A DNA stretch of 64,000 nt, taken from assembly GCF_010389155.1 (NCBI RefSeq), contig NC_057765.1:6014001-6078000 (forward strand). The letters run 5' to 3'. Source of the stretch: Erigeron canadensis. Taxonomy: Eukaryota > Streptophyta > Magnoliopsida > Asterales > Asteraceae. A program made the translations under genes and the position numbers. Under the pieces are notes generated by a model. It saw only the letters and a list, made by a program, of their open reading frames with translations. It did not search any database and was not told where the DNA came from. Below are positions 1 to 14,100 of the stretch, piece by piece; the first letter of the stretch is position 1; every line of letters begins with the position of its first letter.

Positions 1-329
1 CTGATGTTGACAATGAACACATTTGTAATTGCAGTTTAAAGTTCTGCCGATGGGTTAGATGATTTGGTCAAAACATTGTCATTAATACATGTTATAACAG
101 GTCAGGTCAACCAAACACTTATTTGATATTTCTTGAAATTAGCAATGGGCAAAATGGTGGCTATATGTAAAAAAATTTAACCTGGCTTTTTCTGAAGTAA
201 TTTAAGAGGTACTGATGCATTTGAATGCACTTAGGATGACTTCTAAACCATTCGACCCATATGCGTAGCAAATAGGGGGAAAAGAAGGGGGGCAGAAAAC
301 AGAGAAAGTATAATCATGTTTCTAAGTAC

Positions 330-3300
330 CTCTCTCAATTGATTCTGTTCTGCAATTAAATTAGGGTTTGTTTGAGGGTCCTTGAACCATTTAATGGAAT
401 TACAAGCAGCTGCACAACCCAAAGCATGCGCTGAATACGAGTGTCCATGCAGAAGAGCCTTTAGCTGCCACAAAAAGTACAAGTCAGCTTTTTTAAAGCG
501 ACAATCACAATGATGCGGGAAGATAGGATCATTACATACCTTTGAATCACCAACAAATGAGTCAAAAACATCATTTGTTGCCAAAGTAACAGCCAATGGT
601 ATCATGCCACCTGTCAATAACTTCGCAAAACAGGCTATATCTGGTTGGCATAAAAGTAACTTTGCTGCAGACTGAAAAAAAAAATAATCATTTTTCACTC
701 AGTTCACAAAGAAATCAAACAGATCAAAGTTCTGGTAGCAATGATGTGCAATTAGGTAAATGCAGAAAATCAGCTGTTCATGTGGATCATGTAACACGAA
801 AATTGGGCCATTTTTAGTTTGAGGCTGGTTGACCCAAAAAATTTATAAATTTAATCATGTTTTAAAATAAATAATTAGCAAATAACGTATCATATATGAT
901 GAAAATACAAGATTATTAGAACAATCATCCTTTAATAAAACGATTATTGATGTCATATGTGTTAGAAACACTTTTGAGTTTTTTTAGGATCCCTTTGACC
1001 CATTATTTAGCCTAGCATCCTTTATGCAACGAATTCGAGCATTTGATATATATGGGCCGATTGCCACTTCTTTCGCTATTTGTATGTATGTGGGTGAAGT
1101 AAAATCAACAAACCTCTACTCCCAAGCGCCAAAAACCAGTAAGAACTTCATCAAAAATAACTGGAATTTTTCTATTTTTACATTCTTTTACAAGTATGCG
1201 TTGGAACAGTGGGTCAACCATCAGCATGCCACCAGCCCCCTGTAACACTGTGAATATAAAAATGAGCAAAAAAGTTATTCCAGAATATTTGTTTACATAA
1301 TATAGAAGCTTTTAAAGTTGCATAGAATTAATCTATTAAAGATCAAGTACATCATGATTAAGTATAGTCATAACTTTATCAGATTTAGGGGGTCTCTGGA
1401 TATATGTGTCAGATGTGATATTGAATAATCAGATTAAAATCAGATAATCATCTCCAGTAGAAATAGTGTTTGGATGTGCTTTTGTCTTTGAAGTTGTGAT
1501 TTAATCTAATAAGATGTTCAGGTTTATATTGAATTTAAGAAAAAGAAATACAGACGTGAAATGAGAGTGAAAGTCTCTCAACTTAGGCTAAAAGAAAGGG
1601 TCGATGGTTAATCCTATTTTAACTTTAGGTATCTAGTTTTGTTGCAGGTAGCACGAACATGGAACACTTAAACTCGATAACTAAGTCATGGTAATAAGAT
1701 AATGACTTGCAAACAAGAAATCCTCCACTACTAAAAAATAGTTAAACATGCACTTACCTGGTTCTATAATTAACGCGCCGGCATAAGAAAATTTTGTTGA
1801 TCCAGAACTTGACTGCAGTTCTTGTGATATATATGTTGAATAAATGGAAGCAAGGGTTGAACCATGTCTGCTTTTATTAAAAACTTGATCACGTGAGTTA
1901 AAAGCTGTTGAAAAGGTAAAATAATAAGTGAGTATTGTAAAATTACTAAAACACATTACAAAAAGACTGACAGGTACTTCACTTACATGTATCTTCCAAA
2001 ATCACATCTTCGGCATATATATTTCTAGGAATGGCTATTTTCCAGACTCCGTCGCACATAGAAACTAATGGAGGATCCAAAAATAAGCCTCTTCCAGTGT
2101 ACCTGCAAGTTTAATTTAATCATATCTTTTGAACAGATATATAAAAACAAGAGTACAACCGACCGTCTCACTTATTTATAAATGGTTCATTCCGGTTTTC
2201 TTTCATATCAAAGGGGTCAAATCACATAATTTGGCAAAAGGGAGATGGTATCTGTCAAAGTAGTAAACTGTTTTGAAAGTCGCCCTAAGGAAATTTCAAA
2301 GCATATAATATACTTATATACAACCGCATAAGGCCTATATTGTTTTATAAATATAGATAGATGAATATTGTAATCACATCGTGTTTGTAAACAAAAAATG
2401 CATTAATTAGTTATCATAAAGTGAGCAGAACGTAAAAAATTACTTTAATCCGTCACACCAGTACTTCACAGCTTAAAAAAAAGAAATGAATTTTCTTACA
2501 ATTATAACAGATTTTACAGATGGCAAAATCTCTTATGAATATGATGCATCAATGCATTAGCAATATGCCAATGTAACTTCTGCTTGTTTGAACAAAAAAG
2601 TGTAATGATAAATGAAGAACTTTTAAAATTTTTAATATTTTGAGAAAAAAAATAACTCTATAATGAGAAAAAAGTAAACCTACCATGGTTGCTGCAGAAA
2701 ACCAGTGTAGGGAGATGGGGCTTGTGCATCCATAGCACCCAATGTATCTCCATGATAAGATCCTTTAAGAGCTACAACCTAAAGAGGAGTGAAAGTAGCA
2801 TATTATCGATAAGCCTTGCTAATAATGGCTCGTATGACCTATTCTCATATAAACTTATAAGAGTCTGGAATCATAAATGGAAAAGTCCAATACACTGAAA
2901 ACATACAGACATATACCTTAAGCTCGATACCATTTTCAAGAGTGTTATCCTGCGGAAGATCCAAAAGCAATTCATTATCAACCAAGAATTTCCTAAATGC
3001 CATCTTGAGAGCAATTTCAATTGCTGTAGATCCGTTGTCCGAAAAATATGCCCGGGAAGCCCATCCTACAGAAATGAAAATTGGGAACATTGTGACTACG
3101 AAAACAGGACACTCTATTGGCTTAGGTTTAGTTGGTACAAAAACCAGTTCTAAATGGAAGAGTAGCTAATAGTGTTAAAGATCAATAGACGTAGCAGTTT
3201 CGGATCATCCACTAATACATGGGTAAAATTGGATTATGTTATATTTCAAACGGAGTAAAACTATGGAATATCGCATTCTACAATGAAAATAAGTCAAATG

Positions 3301-6300
3301 AATCGTAGAGGTCATGCAGGTAGAAGGTCACATGAAGTCTAGTTTCAGCGCATACAATCTCCTAAAACCATTTTATTCAAAGATTTATGTTATTTTTGTA
3401 ATGGCCAGCCTTGTACAGTTGTACCTGTGCAATGTGGCGGCGGTAGCAAAAAGAAAAAAAAATGATAGAGAGGGTTTGGTTAGTGTGAATTATTTTTGGT
3501 GATATGACCGTGTAGGGTTGGTAAGCTGGAGAGATGCTTAATACAATATTATAGATATTGTTTTGTAAAAATTATTAGTGCACTTTGATCGTAAATCAAT
3601 ACAGCACATTTGATCTGTAAGAAGAAATAACCACTTTTACCCCCACCCTTTTTGACCTGCTACCCAACCCATCCGATCTGCCACCTCTAAATTCATGTAC
3701 ATGTTTGTCAATGGAAGTGAAAAAACCAACCTTTTCCTACACCTTTAAGCAAAAGTTCAGCACATTCAAGTGCTGGCTCATAAACATTTTCAGGGAACAT
3801 TACATGCCCAAATCTGGCAGCAGTATAACCCATATCCTGTGCCAGCTTAGTCTGAACCACATAAATAAGTAAGCACCATTTAGAGAATCTTGCAGAGCCC
3901 ATCCACCAATAAATAATAATAAAATACTGCTAAACGAAGAAACCCTTCTAAAACATAATACAATTATGAACAAATTACTCAAACTTTAACATCAATATAC
4001 AGATTCTAGCTCAAGCTAGAGCTTGAATATTGATATAACTTTAGCAGAAAAAATGTAACTTAAATACCCTCTATTAAAGTATTAATTTTCTAGCTCTAAT
4101 ACTGATGAAAAACATCTAACATCAAATTCGTAAAGGGATCAATGATATTTGAAATCACACTGACCTGTAAAGCAGCATTAGGGCCCTGTGTCCACCAGCT
4201 TGCACAAGCGTCAAACATTTGAGTCATACGGTTCTCATCCTTCACCTGTACACAAATCAAAGTTCAAATCATGTTGACCCGTTACCACCCTTTATATATC
4301 TTTTTAAAACCTTTCAAAAATAGTAAAGCAATTCAAGGGTTGGAAAGACCGCGTTACGCAACAGGTGCCTTTTAAAACTTGACACGCTTCCTTTAACGCT
4401 TAATTTTCACTGTCACTTGTTTGACCCATTAACAAGACATAACTAAAAACGACCTATTTTCTAATAAATGGTTTGGAATTCCTCTCCTCGGGCACAAGCT
4501 GTTGGGCAAGTTGGGTAAAACAGGTCAAAACAAAGAATTTTTAGTCCAGATGGGGTGGGTTGATCCACAACTTCTTTTTGTCCATTTGATATAAAAGCTA
4601 TCATTTAACCTGTCAACCATTCAACAATTTTTCATTTATATTTACCCATTAGAGTGACAGGCAATCAGATAAGTTCATTCATTAGAAAATGGGTTGAAAT
4701 TGCCACCTCTTCAAGATTTTTTATCAAAAATACGAACAAAATATCCAAGTTAGAAGACAACCTTGTGAACTGCAAAGTTCTCTCCATAGCGAGAATCAAT
4801 AACAGTGACCTTTTCCTCTGGTACAAGTTTGTGCTGAGTAAACGGCCACCAAAAAATTTCCTGTGCCTTCTTTGGCATTTCACTAAGTCTATATATTCTT
4901 TTTTGATATGATGACAACATTATCCCCTTAAGTGACTCGAACACACTCTGTGATTCATTAAACCACTCCATCAAGTTGTCTATTGGATCTTTTGGGATTG
5001 ATGGAAGAACAAGAACTGGGACCCTTGCAAATTCAGAGAGAAAGACGTATTTGAGTTCTCTGAACTATAGAGGAAAATAACAAAACACCTATACACACAA
5101 GGATCCACAAGAAACAAAGAGCATTTCCATACATAAAAAATAAGATAAAAAGAGTTGAAAGCTTTCACCTGTTTCTCAGATATGATCGTAATGGCACATC
5201 ATTTTCGAGACCATGATCTTCCAACACAATAGCAACAACATCATAACCTCGTATTGTCAGACTTTCATATGCTGAAATTGTAGCCGAAATACCGCCTAAT
5301 TTTCCATCACCCACAAGAATAGAAGGTAACCGAAATGGCCTACAAATATATTATAAGAAACTTTAAGTTAATATTACTGAAGCATAAAGAAGTCACTATG
5401 AAGATCATATAACATAGCAGCCGAAGATAACATACCTGTTTGGCTGTTTCAGTTTTTGTGTATCAACTGTAGTTGTAATCACGCTTTAGTTTCTTTACAC
5501 AAATGTATTATGATTTATGACATTTTATTAAAGGAAAGTGTCTCATGTCAAAATAGATATTTATATTGTTATGATGAAACTAACTGTTACGATCCCACGT
5601 CGGCCAAATATGGGATTGGTTGGTGGTTTATAAGCCTAGGTGTCCCCTCCTCCTTTGAGCTAGCTTTTGGGAGTGAGTTCTACACCTAGCTTATGGCTTG
5701 ACACGAGCCTATTATGGGATGGGTTTGTATCAATTGGTATCAGAGCACTTTCTTGGTCCCTTAATTTGATCGACTGAAGTTTATCAATACTTCAATAGTG
5801 GCTTCCACTAGGAATACTACCATGGATGATTCTACCCACATTTATTAAAGAAACAATTATTGCTGCTATGCAAACTGCCATGGCTTAGATGAGTGCAAAG
5901 ATGGTGGAAATAACAGCCGCAATGCAATCAAGCCCTACTCTGCAGGGTGGTGATGGTGGATCTATCCGTCAAAGACCTCCGGCGTCGCGATATAGCTGAT
6001 TATCAAAAGTTGAATTTCCTAAGTTTAGCGGGATGATGTTAAAGGGTGGTTTAATAGATGTCACCAATTCTTTAAGGTGGATGGACTGGTAGATGCTCAT
6101 AAAGTGGAGTTAGTTCCAATGCATCTTTATATGAAAAAGCAATTAGTAAAAGATTTGGATTTCTTGAGGAAGATCCAGATGCAGAACTCAGGAATTTGAG
6201 ACAAGAAGATGATTATCAGGACTACCAAGATGCCTTTGAGTTGATTTACAGCAAGGTGAATATTTCTGAGCAGCAGGCTATCAGTTTCTTCTTGGGAGGA

Positions 6301-8944
6301 CTAAAGCCAGTATTGGAGATGATAGAAATTAAGTTTAAACCCAAAGCTTTAGAAGATGCTTATTGTTTATCCAAGTTATATAATGCTAAAGTTCAGTTGG
6401 GACTTAAGTCAAACACTAGGCATGTCTTCTCCAAATATACACCCAATTCTACATCTTACATTGATACGAAACCATTGACATTGTTGCCCATTATTGTTAA
6501 CATGAACCAACGAAAGCAGTTGACTCAAAAGGGGATTGAGGAAAAAAGGGCCAGGAACATGTGTTTTTATTGTGACCAAAAATACTACCCTGGTCTTGTC
6601 AAGGAAAAGTATTTTTCTTTAAAAATTGTGGCTGATAATAAGAGTGATAATGACTGGGAGACCACAAACTATGAGATGGAACCTGGGTCTAGCATACACC
6701 AAGATCAGACTCCACATATCTCTTTGGATGCGGGTGTATATACATTTGAAACAAGGAAGGTTCGAGGGCATCTGAAAAAGCAGTCTATTCACATGCTAAT
6801 TGACTCTGGTAGCACTCGTAATTTCTGTAGCAGTAGCAAATGATAATGCCATTACTAGTTATTTTGAATGTAAAGGTATTCAATGGCAGTTACAAGGGGA
6901 AACTTTTACCATAGATGTTATATTGCTTCCTCTTGGAGGTTGTGAAATGGTTTTAGGCGTGCAATGGCTAGCAACTTTAGGAGAGATGGAATTTCACAAA
7001 ATTGAGAATGGCATTTATGCATGAAGGCAGAAAGGCGTCCCTAAGAGGCTCTTCACATATGCTTACTAAGTGGAGTGATGGTAAGCAGATTGACAAGCAT
7101 TTGAATACAGATGGCTAAATTGTCTTCTATGACATTGTGTGCATATCCAGTTGAGCTTAATAGTTTGTTGGGAAGGAGACAACATCAAAAGAAGAGAAGG
7201 ATTCTCATCCTAATATACAACAATTAATTCTCAGTTTGAGGATGTGTTTGCTACTCCTACCGCTTTACCTCCACAAAGGAGCCATGACCACCAAATTCCA
7301 CTTGAAGGGGGAGCTCAACCTATTAAAATTCGACCCTATGGGCATCCACCAGTCCAGAAAGATGCTATAAAGGTTATGCTCAAAGGGTTGTTGGAAGCAG
7401 GGGTGATAAGAAACAGTCAGAGCCTTTTCTCATCACCAGTGGTAATGGTTAAGAAAAAGGGTAACAGTTGCGCGTGTGTGTGGATTATAGAGAGTTAAAC
7501 AAGCAAACCATCAAGGATAAGTTTCCCATTCCTGTGATAGAGAAGCTAATCGGTGAATTACATGGATATGTGGTATTTTATAAGCTAGATTTACGTTCTG
7601 GTTACCACCAAATCAGGATGTTTGAAGGCGATATACGAAAGACAACTTTCAAGGCTCATCAAGCTCATTATGAATAACCATTAGCCATTAGCAAGACAAA
7701 AAGACAAACAATATGTGTAACTGATACATTGACAAGACAATGCCCGTAATTAGCGAAGGAGAACAAACTAGTTCTGCTCGCCCGACCCCTCTCTTTATTT
7801 CTTTCTTCATATTATATTGTAATGGTGCATGTACATGAAATCGATTCTATTCATATATTTGTTACTACCTTATCTAAGATCTTAGTTAGCACACTTATAA
7901 AACACTGTTAAATGGTTAATTCATCCACACATATAAAAAAGGCCATATTTTCTTAACCCCAAATGGATGAATGATTACCTAATTCGAATTCCTAAAGTCA
8001 AGAAATTACTTTTAAAGAACCTATCCAAAAGCCAATCATAACTCAATCTTTAATAAGATGTTTGCATAACGTGGTATATCCAATTAAAAATCCCATTCAA
8101 TTCAAAACACTTCTGTTATAGGAATTCTCAAAGGGTGTTTAGAATTGCATTTTACAAAGTATTTATGGTTTGGTACGATTAATAAACACGAAATCCAATA
8201 TTGCTAAGAAATCATTTCAACTCACCGATACAAGTCACATTGAAGAGAACCAGACGAGCCAGGACTCGCAACACCACCAGCCGTCTCAACCAAAGTCAAA
8301 ACACTACTCTCCCCCTTCTGACCATTACACGCCACCACGCCGATTTCCAAACACTTTTCCAACAAAACCAACACATCAGAATCCGCAACATTTGCCCCTT
8401 CTCTTTCTGCAGCCAAATGAGGCGATATCGCCTCTTTCCACGCATACATTGTCTTACATATCAACTCATTCCCATTCCCATTCCCAAGTTTCTTCCTTTC
8501 ACAAAACCCATCTTCAAAAAACCCATTTTTACAAGACCCATTTTCAAGAATTTGGTTAGAAACATTTAGGGTTTGGTTAGAAGCCAAAAGGGCTAACTGT
8601 GGAAACCAGTTGGATACAATTTCCGGGGTTTTCCGGTACACGAAAGCCGAATCGGAGTCTTGAGGGAAGCCGGTTTGTAAGGGTTTGATGTAAATAAGTT
8701 TGTTTTTTTTGGAACTGGAAATATTATCTTTGAAAGAAGAAGCGGCAATGCCTGTTGAAACAAGGGTCTTGCCAACACCGGTGTTGGATGCCCAGATTGT
8801 GTAAATTGGGTGTGAGAGTGTGTGTGAAAGTGTTGATAGGTGACGGTGGAGATACGGTGGTTTGTTGTTCTGACGGCGGTGGCGGCGGCTGAGGAAGTGG
8901 CGGGAGTGAGTGAAGAAGAGAAGGGAAGTGTGTTTTTGGAACAT
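330..8944 (-). CDS. BIO3-BIO1: BIO3-BIO1 bifunctional dethiobiotin synthetase / diaminopelargonate aminotransferase, 3' end outside window
   Basis: Makes biotin in mitochondria: the C-terminal BIO1 part converts KAPA to DAPA and the N-terminal BIO3 part closes the ureido ring of DAPA to give dethiobiotin. Exons by my reading (minus): 8944-8226, 5339-5169, 5023-4762, 4245-4165, 3851-3731, 3065-2917, 2778-2684, 2102-1987, 1904-1758, 1247-1114, 671-540, 464-330; splice phases all agree and give 754 codons. Exon 1 has a basic, Ser-rich N-terminus typical of a mitochondrial presequence, then the P-loop [21 protein letters not shown] and the [11 protein letters not shown] motif. Aminotransferase marks: [60 protein letters not shown] (PLP Asp) and [17 protein letters not shown] (Schiff-base Lys). 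Known plant fusions are about 830 aa, so roughly 80 residues are missing; the minus strand reads an acceptor-like ...aacatcag at bases 1-8, so the next exon may begin just beyond the window. Intron 1 (5340-8225) holds a retroelement. No disabling change seen. Confidence 0.93.
5585..7680 (+). mobile_element. Degenerate, truncated Ty3/gypsy retrotransposon in BIO3-BIO1 intron 1
   Basis: Inserted opposite to the host gene. A short possible 5' LTR (5585-5732, starts TGTTACGATCCC, ends CA) is followed at 5735-5746 by TGGTATCAGAGC, the usual initiator-Met tRNA primer site. Then come gag (about 6196-6600, with [16 protein letters not shown]), a damaged zinc knuckle ([11 protein letters not shown], lacking its His/Cys end), an aspartic protease with IDSGSTRNF near 6800, its C-terminal half in another frame ([15 protein letters not shown], about 6945-6990), and reverse transcriptase start ([35 protein letters not shown], 7470-7625). 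Frameshifts and stops break the ORF, and it stops at about 7680 before the rest of RT, RNase H, integrase and 3' LTR. Dead copy; clade probably chromovirus-like, not certain. Confidence 0.85.
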
Positions 8945-11122
8945 TATTTTATTTTTTATTTTTGATTGATTTTTTGAACAATTATTTTCTTTTTGTTGGG
9001 TGTTGTGGATTTTGCCCTTTTGGGATTAACGGCTACGAATTTGAATACTATACATTACTTGGAGGAGTTTTTATCTAATACTCCGTATATTGTAATGGGA
9101 AAACTAGTATAAGTATTTATCATTTTGATATAATTTGATTAGATTTTATTAACATGATACTTGTATGATATGACGGAAACTAATAGTTATTTGTTAGGAA
9201 TCAACTTTTTATGATTTTCAATATCATTTTGCTATTTTACACAACTTGTCATTGTGAAGGAAGAGAGAGAAAAATGTGTATTTAGATATGTTTTTGAGAT
9301 ATAGAGACAATATCTTTTGTATATTGTCATTTAGTATACTATTATGTACATTTTTGTTATGACCATTATATACATTTGTATTAAGTACATATCTTCTATT
9401 TTATAATATTGGTAGGTTATTAAGTACATATCTTTTATGCATGCATTGTTGTAGATGAATAAAAGTGGTGGTAGATATATCATTTCCCATTATATATACC
9501 TTGTATTGTTAATAGTTTAATCAAGAGAGAATACTGATTCCTTTCGCTTACGTCAATGATGCATTTTACAGTACTACCTCAAAAGTTCCCTATATTCTTT
9601 TGGCGCTAATTGCCCTTGCAGCGTTTTGAAAAGTAAGGTTTAGTGTCCTTCACTTGTCAGATATGACACTTACTCTTGGAAATGTCATGTATCATGCCAC
9701 ATTACGACATGTATAAGTACTATTGTTTATTGTGCTACCGCAATATATATCTTTAAATTGATTTGTGGTAGCTCTATGAGAATTACTTGGGCTTGTTTAA
9801 CAGTCTTATCCATGGGTGGTTAGGCAACTACATCATGGTATGACCTTTGGTGGGAGGTTTAGCATTGTATAGCAACGTTGGTTTTTTAATTATTACCTAC
9901 CTTTTTATCATCTTTTGAAAACAGAAAACAAATGTTTGATCACATGCTCCTTTACACAACAGGCAATTTTAAGGTTTGTATGCTAACAACAATTGCCATT
10001 AGATTAGGTTACCCTTTGTCAATAGATCTATTCTTATTTATAACATACGAGGGAAAGTGTCCACGCATTGCGGCGGTGAGATGGTAGGAGTGATAGGTCA
10101 TAGGAGATGATAAGTCATAGAGTGTCATAGCCAAATGTTTTATCTGTAAGGGCTCCGCCCTCGGATTTAAAAATTCGTCGAAAGTACATCGAATGACATC
10201 TCTAATGAAAGAGCATGAAATTTTAAGAACACCCATATAATTTTTATAATTTATCGATGTACGGTTTGTGAGATAAAATATTTTGAATGAATTGGAGGAA
10301 TAAATGATTTACGAAGAAGAGAGAAAAAAAATGATTGATTGAAATTTGAGGGGTATTATAAGTATATTAGCTAAGGATGTTTAAATTAATGAATAAAGAA
10401 AAGATTGTATTTTAGGTACTTCAAATCATGAATTAAAATTTCAAAATGGGCAAAATACTTTATATATATTTATAACATATAAATATTGCGTGGAGTTGGC
10501 ATGCTTCATATATGAACCAGTTATCAAATTAAATGCATAGTTTTTGCATCTGTACGTCTGGCAACATTTCATAACACAGTTCGTAAAAGATGCCCAATTC
10601 AAAAACACTTGAGATGGTATTGAACCAATAATCAACTTGTACAAAAGAACTTAAACCCATATGCCATAACATGAAAATCAAGTCAACTTATTTGGTAGTT
10701 AGGATATATCTTTTAAACCAATTTCACACATCGAAAACCAAAAAAGCATCAAAACGCTATTAGATTTCTGTGTTCGAGCTCGATGTTCCTTAACTAATTA
10801 CATAAAAGGTGCTTAAGGTCATTTTCGCCTACAAACAGACTAATATTGCTAACAGAGCAAGGAGTAAGGTCTATATTACAGAAAATATAAAATAACTTCA
10901 TAGTATATAGAGCCAAACACTACACGGCTCTAATAAGAATTGCTAACCTTAAAACACATATTATGGTGTTTCAATATGCGTACAGATTACAACAAGCTTT
11001 TAAAGTTTAAACGAACTGAGGTCACAAGAATAACCACTGTACAACTGCTCGCATTCTAACAAACCTATTGGCATTCTAACAAACCTATTGGAAACCAAGT
11101 TACAATATTATCAATATACTCT
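8945..11122. other. Intergenic: BIO3-BIO1 promoter side and CDS 3' flank
   Basis: About 2.2 kb with no convincing coding exon. The end near 8945 must hold the biotin-gene promoter and 5' UTR (minus strand); the end near 11122 must hold the 3' UTR of the cytidylyltransferase gene. Around 10010-10330 is an old repeat-like stretch (with gcattgcggcggtgag and ggctccgccctcgg motifs) that I could not assign to a family. Confidence 0.5.
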
Positions 11123-14100
11123 CTAAGATTCACCAAATTGTCGATCCTTAATAATCTGTCCAAGTTTAGAGTACAATTCTCTCTGTTCGTCATAGGAGAG
11201 ATTCATTACTATCTGTAACAACAAGATCTCAGTCAGATTTATTTTACCATGTATCCATATATACACACATGGGTCAATATGGGTTATGAAACAGGGTTTA
11301 GTGCGCCGGAATGCAACAAACTATGCCCAAAAGGTTATAGTGTGCACGAACTAACGTTTTTTTTTTATTGTATGCATAAACTTAATAAAAAAAGTTTATA
11401 TCATGCAACTTTTTTGTGACCGACCAATAAAAACCTTACACGTGGCCTGTTCAAAAAATTTTTTTTACACGTGGCAGCTCATACGGGCTGCCACGTATAC
11501 ACATTGCATGATTTGAACATTTTTACTAAGTTTATGCATACAATAAAAAAAAACGTTAGTTCGTGCACACTATAACCTTTTGGGTATAGTTTGTTGCATT
11601 CCGGCACACTAATCCCTTATGAAACATCTCAGAAGTCAAGTGAGTTAAGATAGAAGATTTAACTAACAAAAAATATCAAATGGGTAAAGTGGGTCAAACA
11701 AGTTGATAATCATGTAAAATGTATAATGCATTCAATTGCAGATAACCTTATTGTAGTAGTATACTTTTGTAACAATATTTTACACAATAATTAATAATAT
11801 TTTACCTAAAAATGTGTTTGTGGGTTCACCCAACCAGACCTCACCACCAACCCATGCTAAAGAATTACCCCGAGTATTTTAACCATCTCCCAAGCACACC
11901 ACTTTTCGAACAAGACAACATTTATATCTAAATTATAAACAAAATTGGGTGGCATACCTGGTCTAAAATCATCCCAAGAGATACGCTCTGGGCCACAATA
12001 AAAGACTCGTGATAAATGTATGCAAAGACGGCCATCACCATCTACATTACAAGTCGAACAAGTTAAAAGACAAAATCAATAATCAACTGACAATCAAGCA
12101 ACCAATTTTTACATCAAATTATTTGGAGAAAAGAAGATACAACTCTCTGTAGACTGTGCCATTTAACAGACATTGCAAGTAAAATAGAGGATTTAGCAAA
12201 TAGAGTGCAGTTTGAAGCAATTCTGGAGATTCTCACTCAAAGTCCCATAAGGATCAGTTACGTAAAAATAATGCTTATGAAAAAAGGTAACTGGAACACT
12301 CTTCTTTGGAGTGTTCATAAAAACTGTGCAAGTCTTATTCATTTTATTTTTCCAAGTTAGCTCAAATACTTTAGAATAGTTTTATATAAAACCATATGCC
12401 AGATTAAGTCAAAAAAGTAGAAAATAGATAGGGCTGCCTGCTTACCTGGCAATCCATTCTGTCAGTCATTCCACCATGTCCAGGAATGCTATCCCCAAAA
12501 TCCTACAAATATATGACAAAAAGCTAAATAAATATATGAATGAAGAAATAACAGCAAATAAAACAAATTGTACCTTAATATTGAAGGCTCTTTTGAAACC
12601 ACTAGCAAAGAAGCCACCAAAAGGTGCAATGATTGAAGCAAAAAGTCCAAGGCCCAATGCATGCCATTGCACTGGCAGAATTTGGATCTCTGTCCATGGA
12701 AACTGAAAACATACATGCATAACAAAATAATTAGTGCCAACTTAAAGTAGATTGAGCTACCATCATTTTAAATAAAAACTTTAAAGCAAATTCAAGGTTT
12801 TTGTTAATAATATGCCGACTGATACAGCCCAACAAACATGAATTTGGAGACTAGTGGCATCCAAATAGTGCTTACTTGGTGCCTAAATTATGGAGATCAT
12901 TGTGAACTTTCTGCTGTGAAACTCTTCGAGTTTTCAGAAGGGAAAAATGAAGAATAAATTTTTCATAAACAATATTATTAAAGCAAAAAAATTTGAATGA
13001 GATGAATCTTAAATTAAATGAGGGGGTGAGTTTCGGATGATTTTCATGCGAAAAATGTATTATTACAAAACATAGACAACTAAATGATTACAATAATTGG
13101 CCAAAACAATGATGCATAACTAACTATTCGATTTAATAAACGATTCACTTGTTAAATATGCTTACAAAGCTACTAAAACTAGTAATATGACTTCTTATAA
13201 TAGAACGACATCAACAGTCGATGTATTTTTGATCACATTTAGGATAACTTAAGACCCGTTTAATCCACTAAACTCCTTTCTCATGATGGTTACTTAGATC
13301 TATTACTCTTTTGGCTAACCCATTGATTTTAGAAATAAAGCAAAACCCGAATAATGGGAAAAAATTCTCTCTACCCGCTCAAGACAAACATCAACGTTTA
13401 TGAAAATATACTTAATTATACTTACCCATTCAGGAAGCCATCCAGGTAATGCAAAATTCTCGGGCTTAAATAGAGGGTCAGGGTCACATTGTAGCCAACC
13501 AGTTGATAGGTCCTGCATCACAATCCAATTAAGATATTATCTAATTTCAATCCAACTAAAATATGCTTCTTAAAATAGTGATATCACCTTTCTAGGGCAC
13601 GTTAACCACTGGAAGCGACCAAAAAAATTAGCAAGCTGCAGACAAGCAAAACATGATCAATATAAGTTTAGAGTGTAGCATCAAAACATACTTTATCAGT
13701 CAATCTACATTGAAATCATAATTTGTGTAAACTATACAAGTTAAAAGAAGAGATTGCTCACCAAGAATGCAGATATTATCGTGGTAAATGAAGCTCCAAT
13801 GAAGCCCTCCCAAGTTTTTTTAGGGGATAACTTGATTAATGGGGTTTTTCCAAAAAAGAAACCAAAGATGTAGGCAGCAATATCGTTGATGACAATCAGT
13901 GATGCTGGGAGAAGGAACCTGCATTGCAATTGGCTTCTTAAACTTGTAAAGAAAAAAAAAAACAACCTTGGACTACAGGGATATGGAGGAAAATAGTTGG
14001 AGCCTATAACTATAATTTCATTATGAGAGCCTTAGTAGAATTCTTTATGCTACAACTCTAACGTATATATGGGCTATAGCTGTCTATAGAGAGAAATCCT

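Noticed and set aside
4654..4911. 85-codon plus frame
   Set aside because: Opposite BIO1 exon 4762-5023, which has clear aminotransferase sequence.
8170..8569. Plus-strand frames of 129 and 122 codons
   Set aside because: They overlap BIO3-BIO1 exon 1, whose minus-strand domain is clear.
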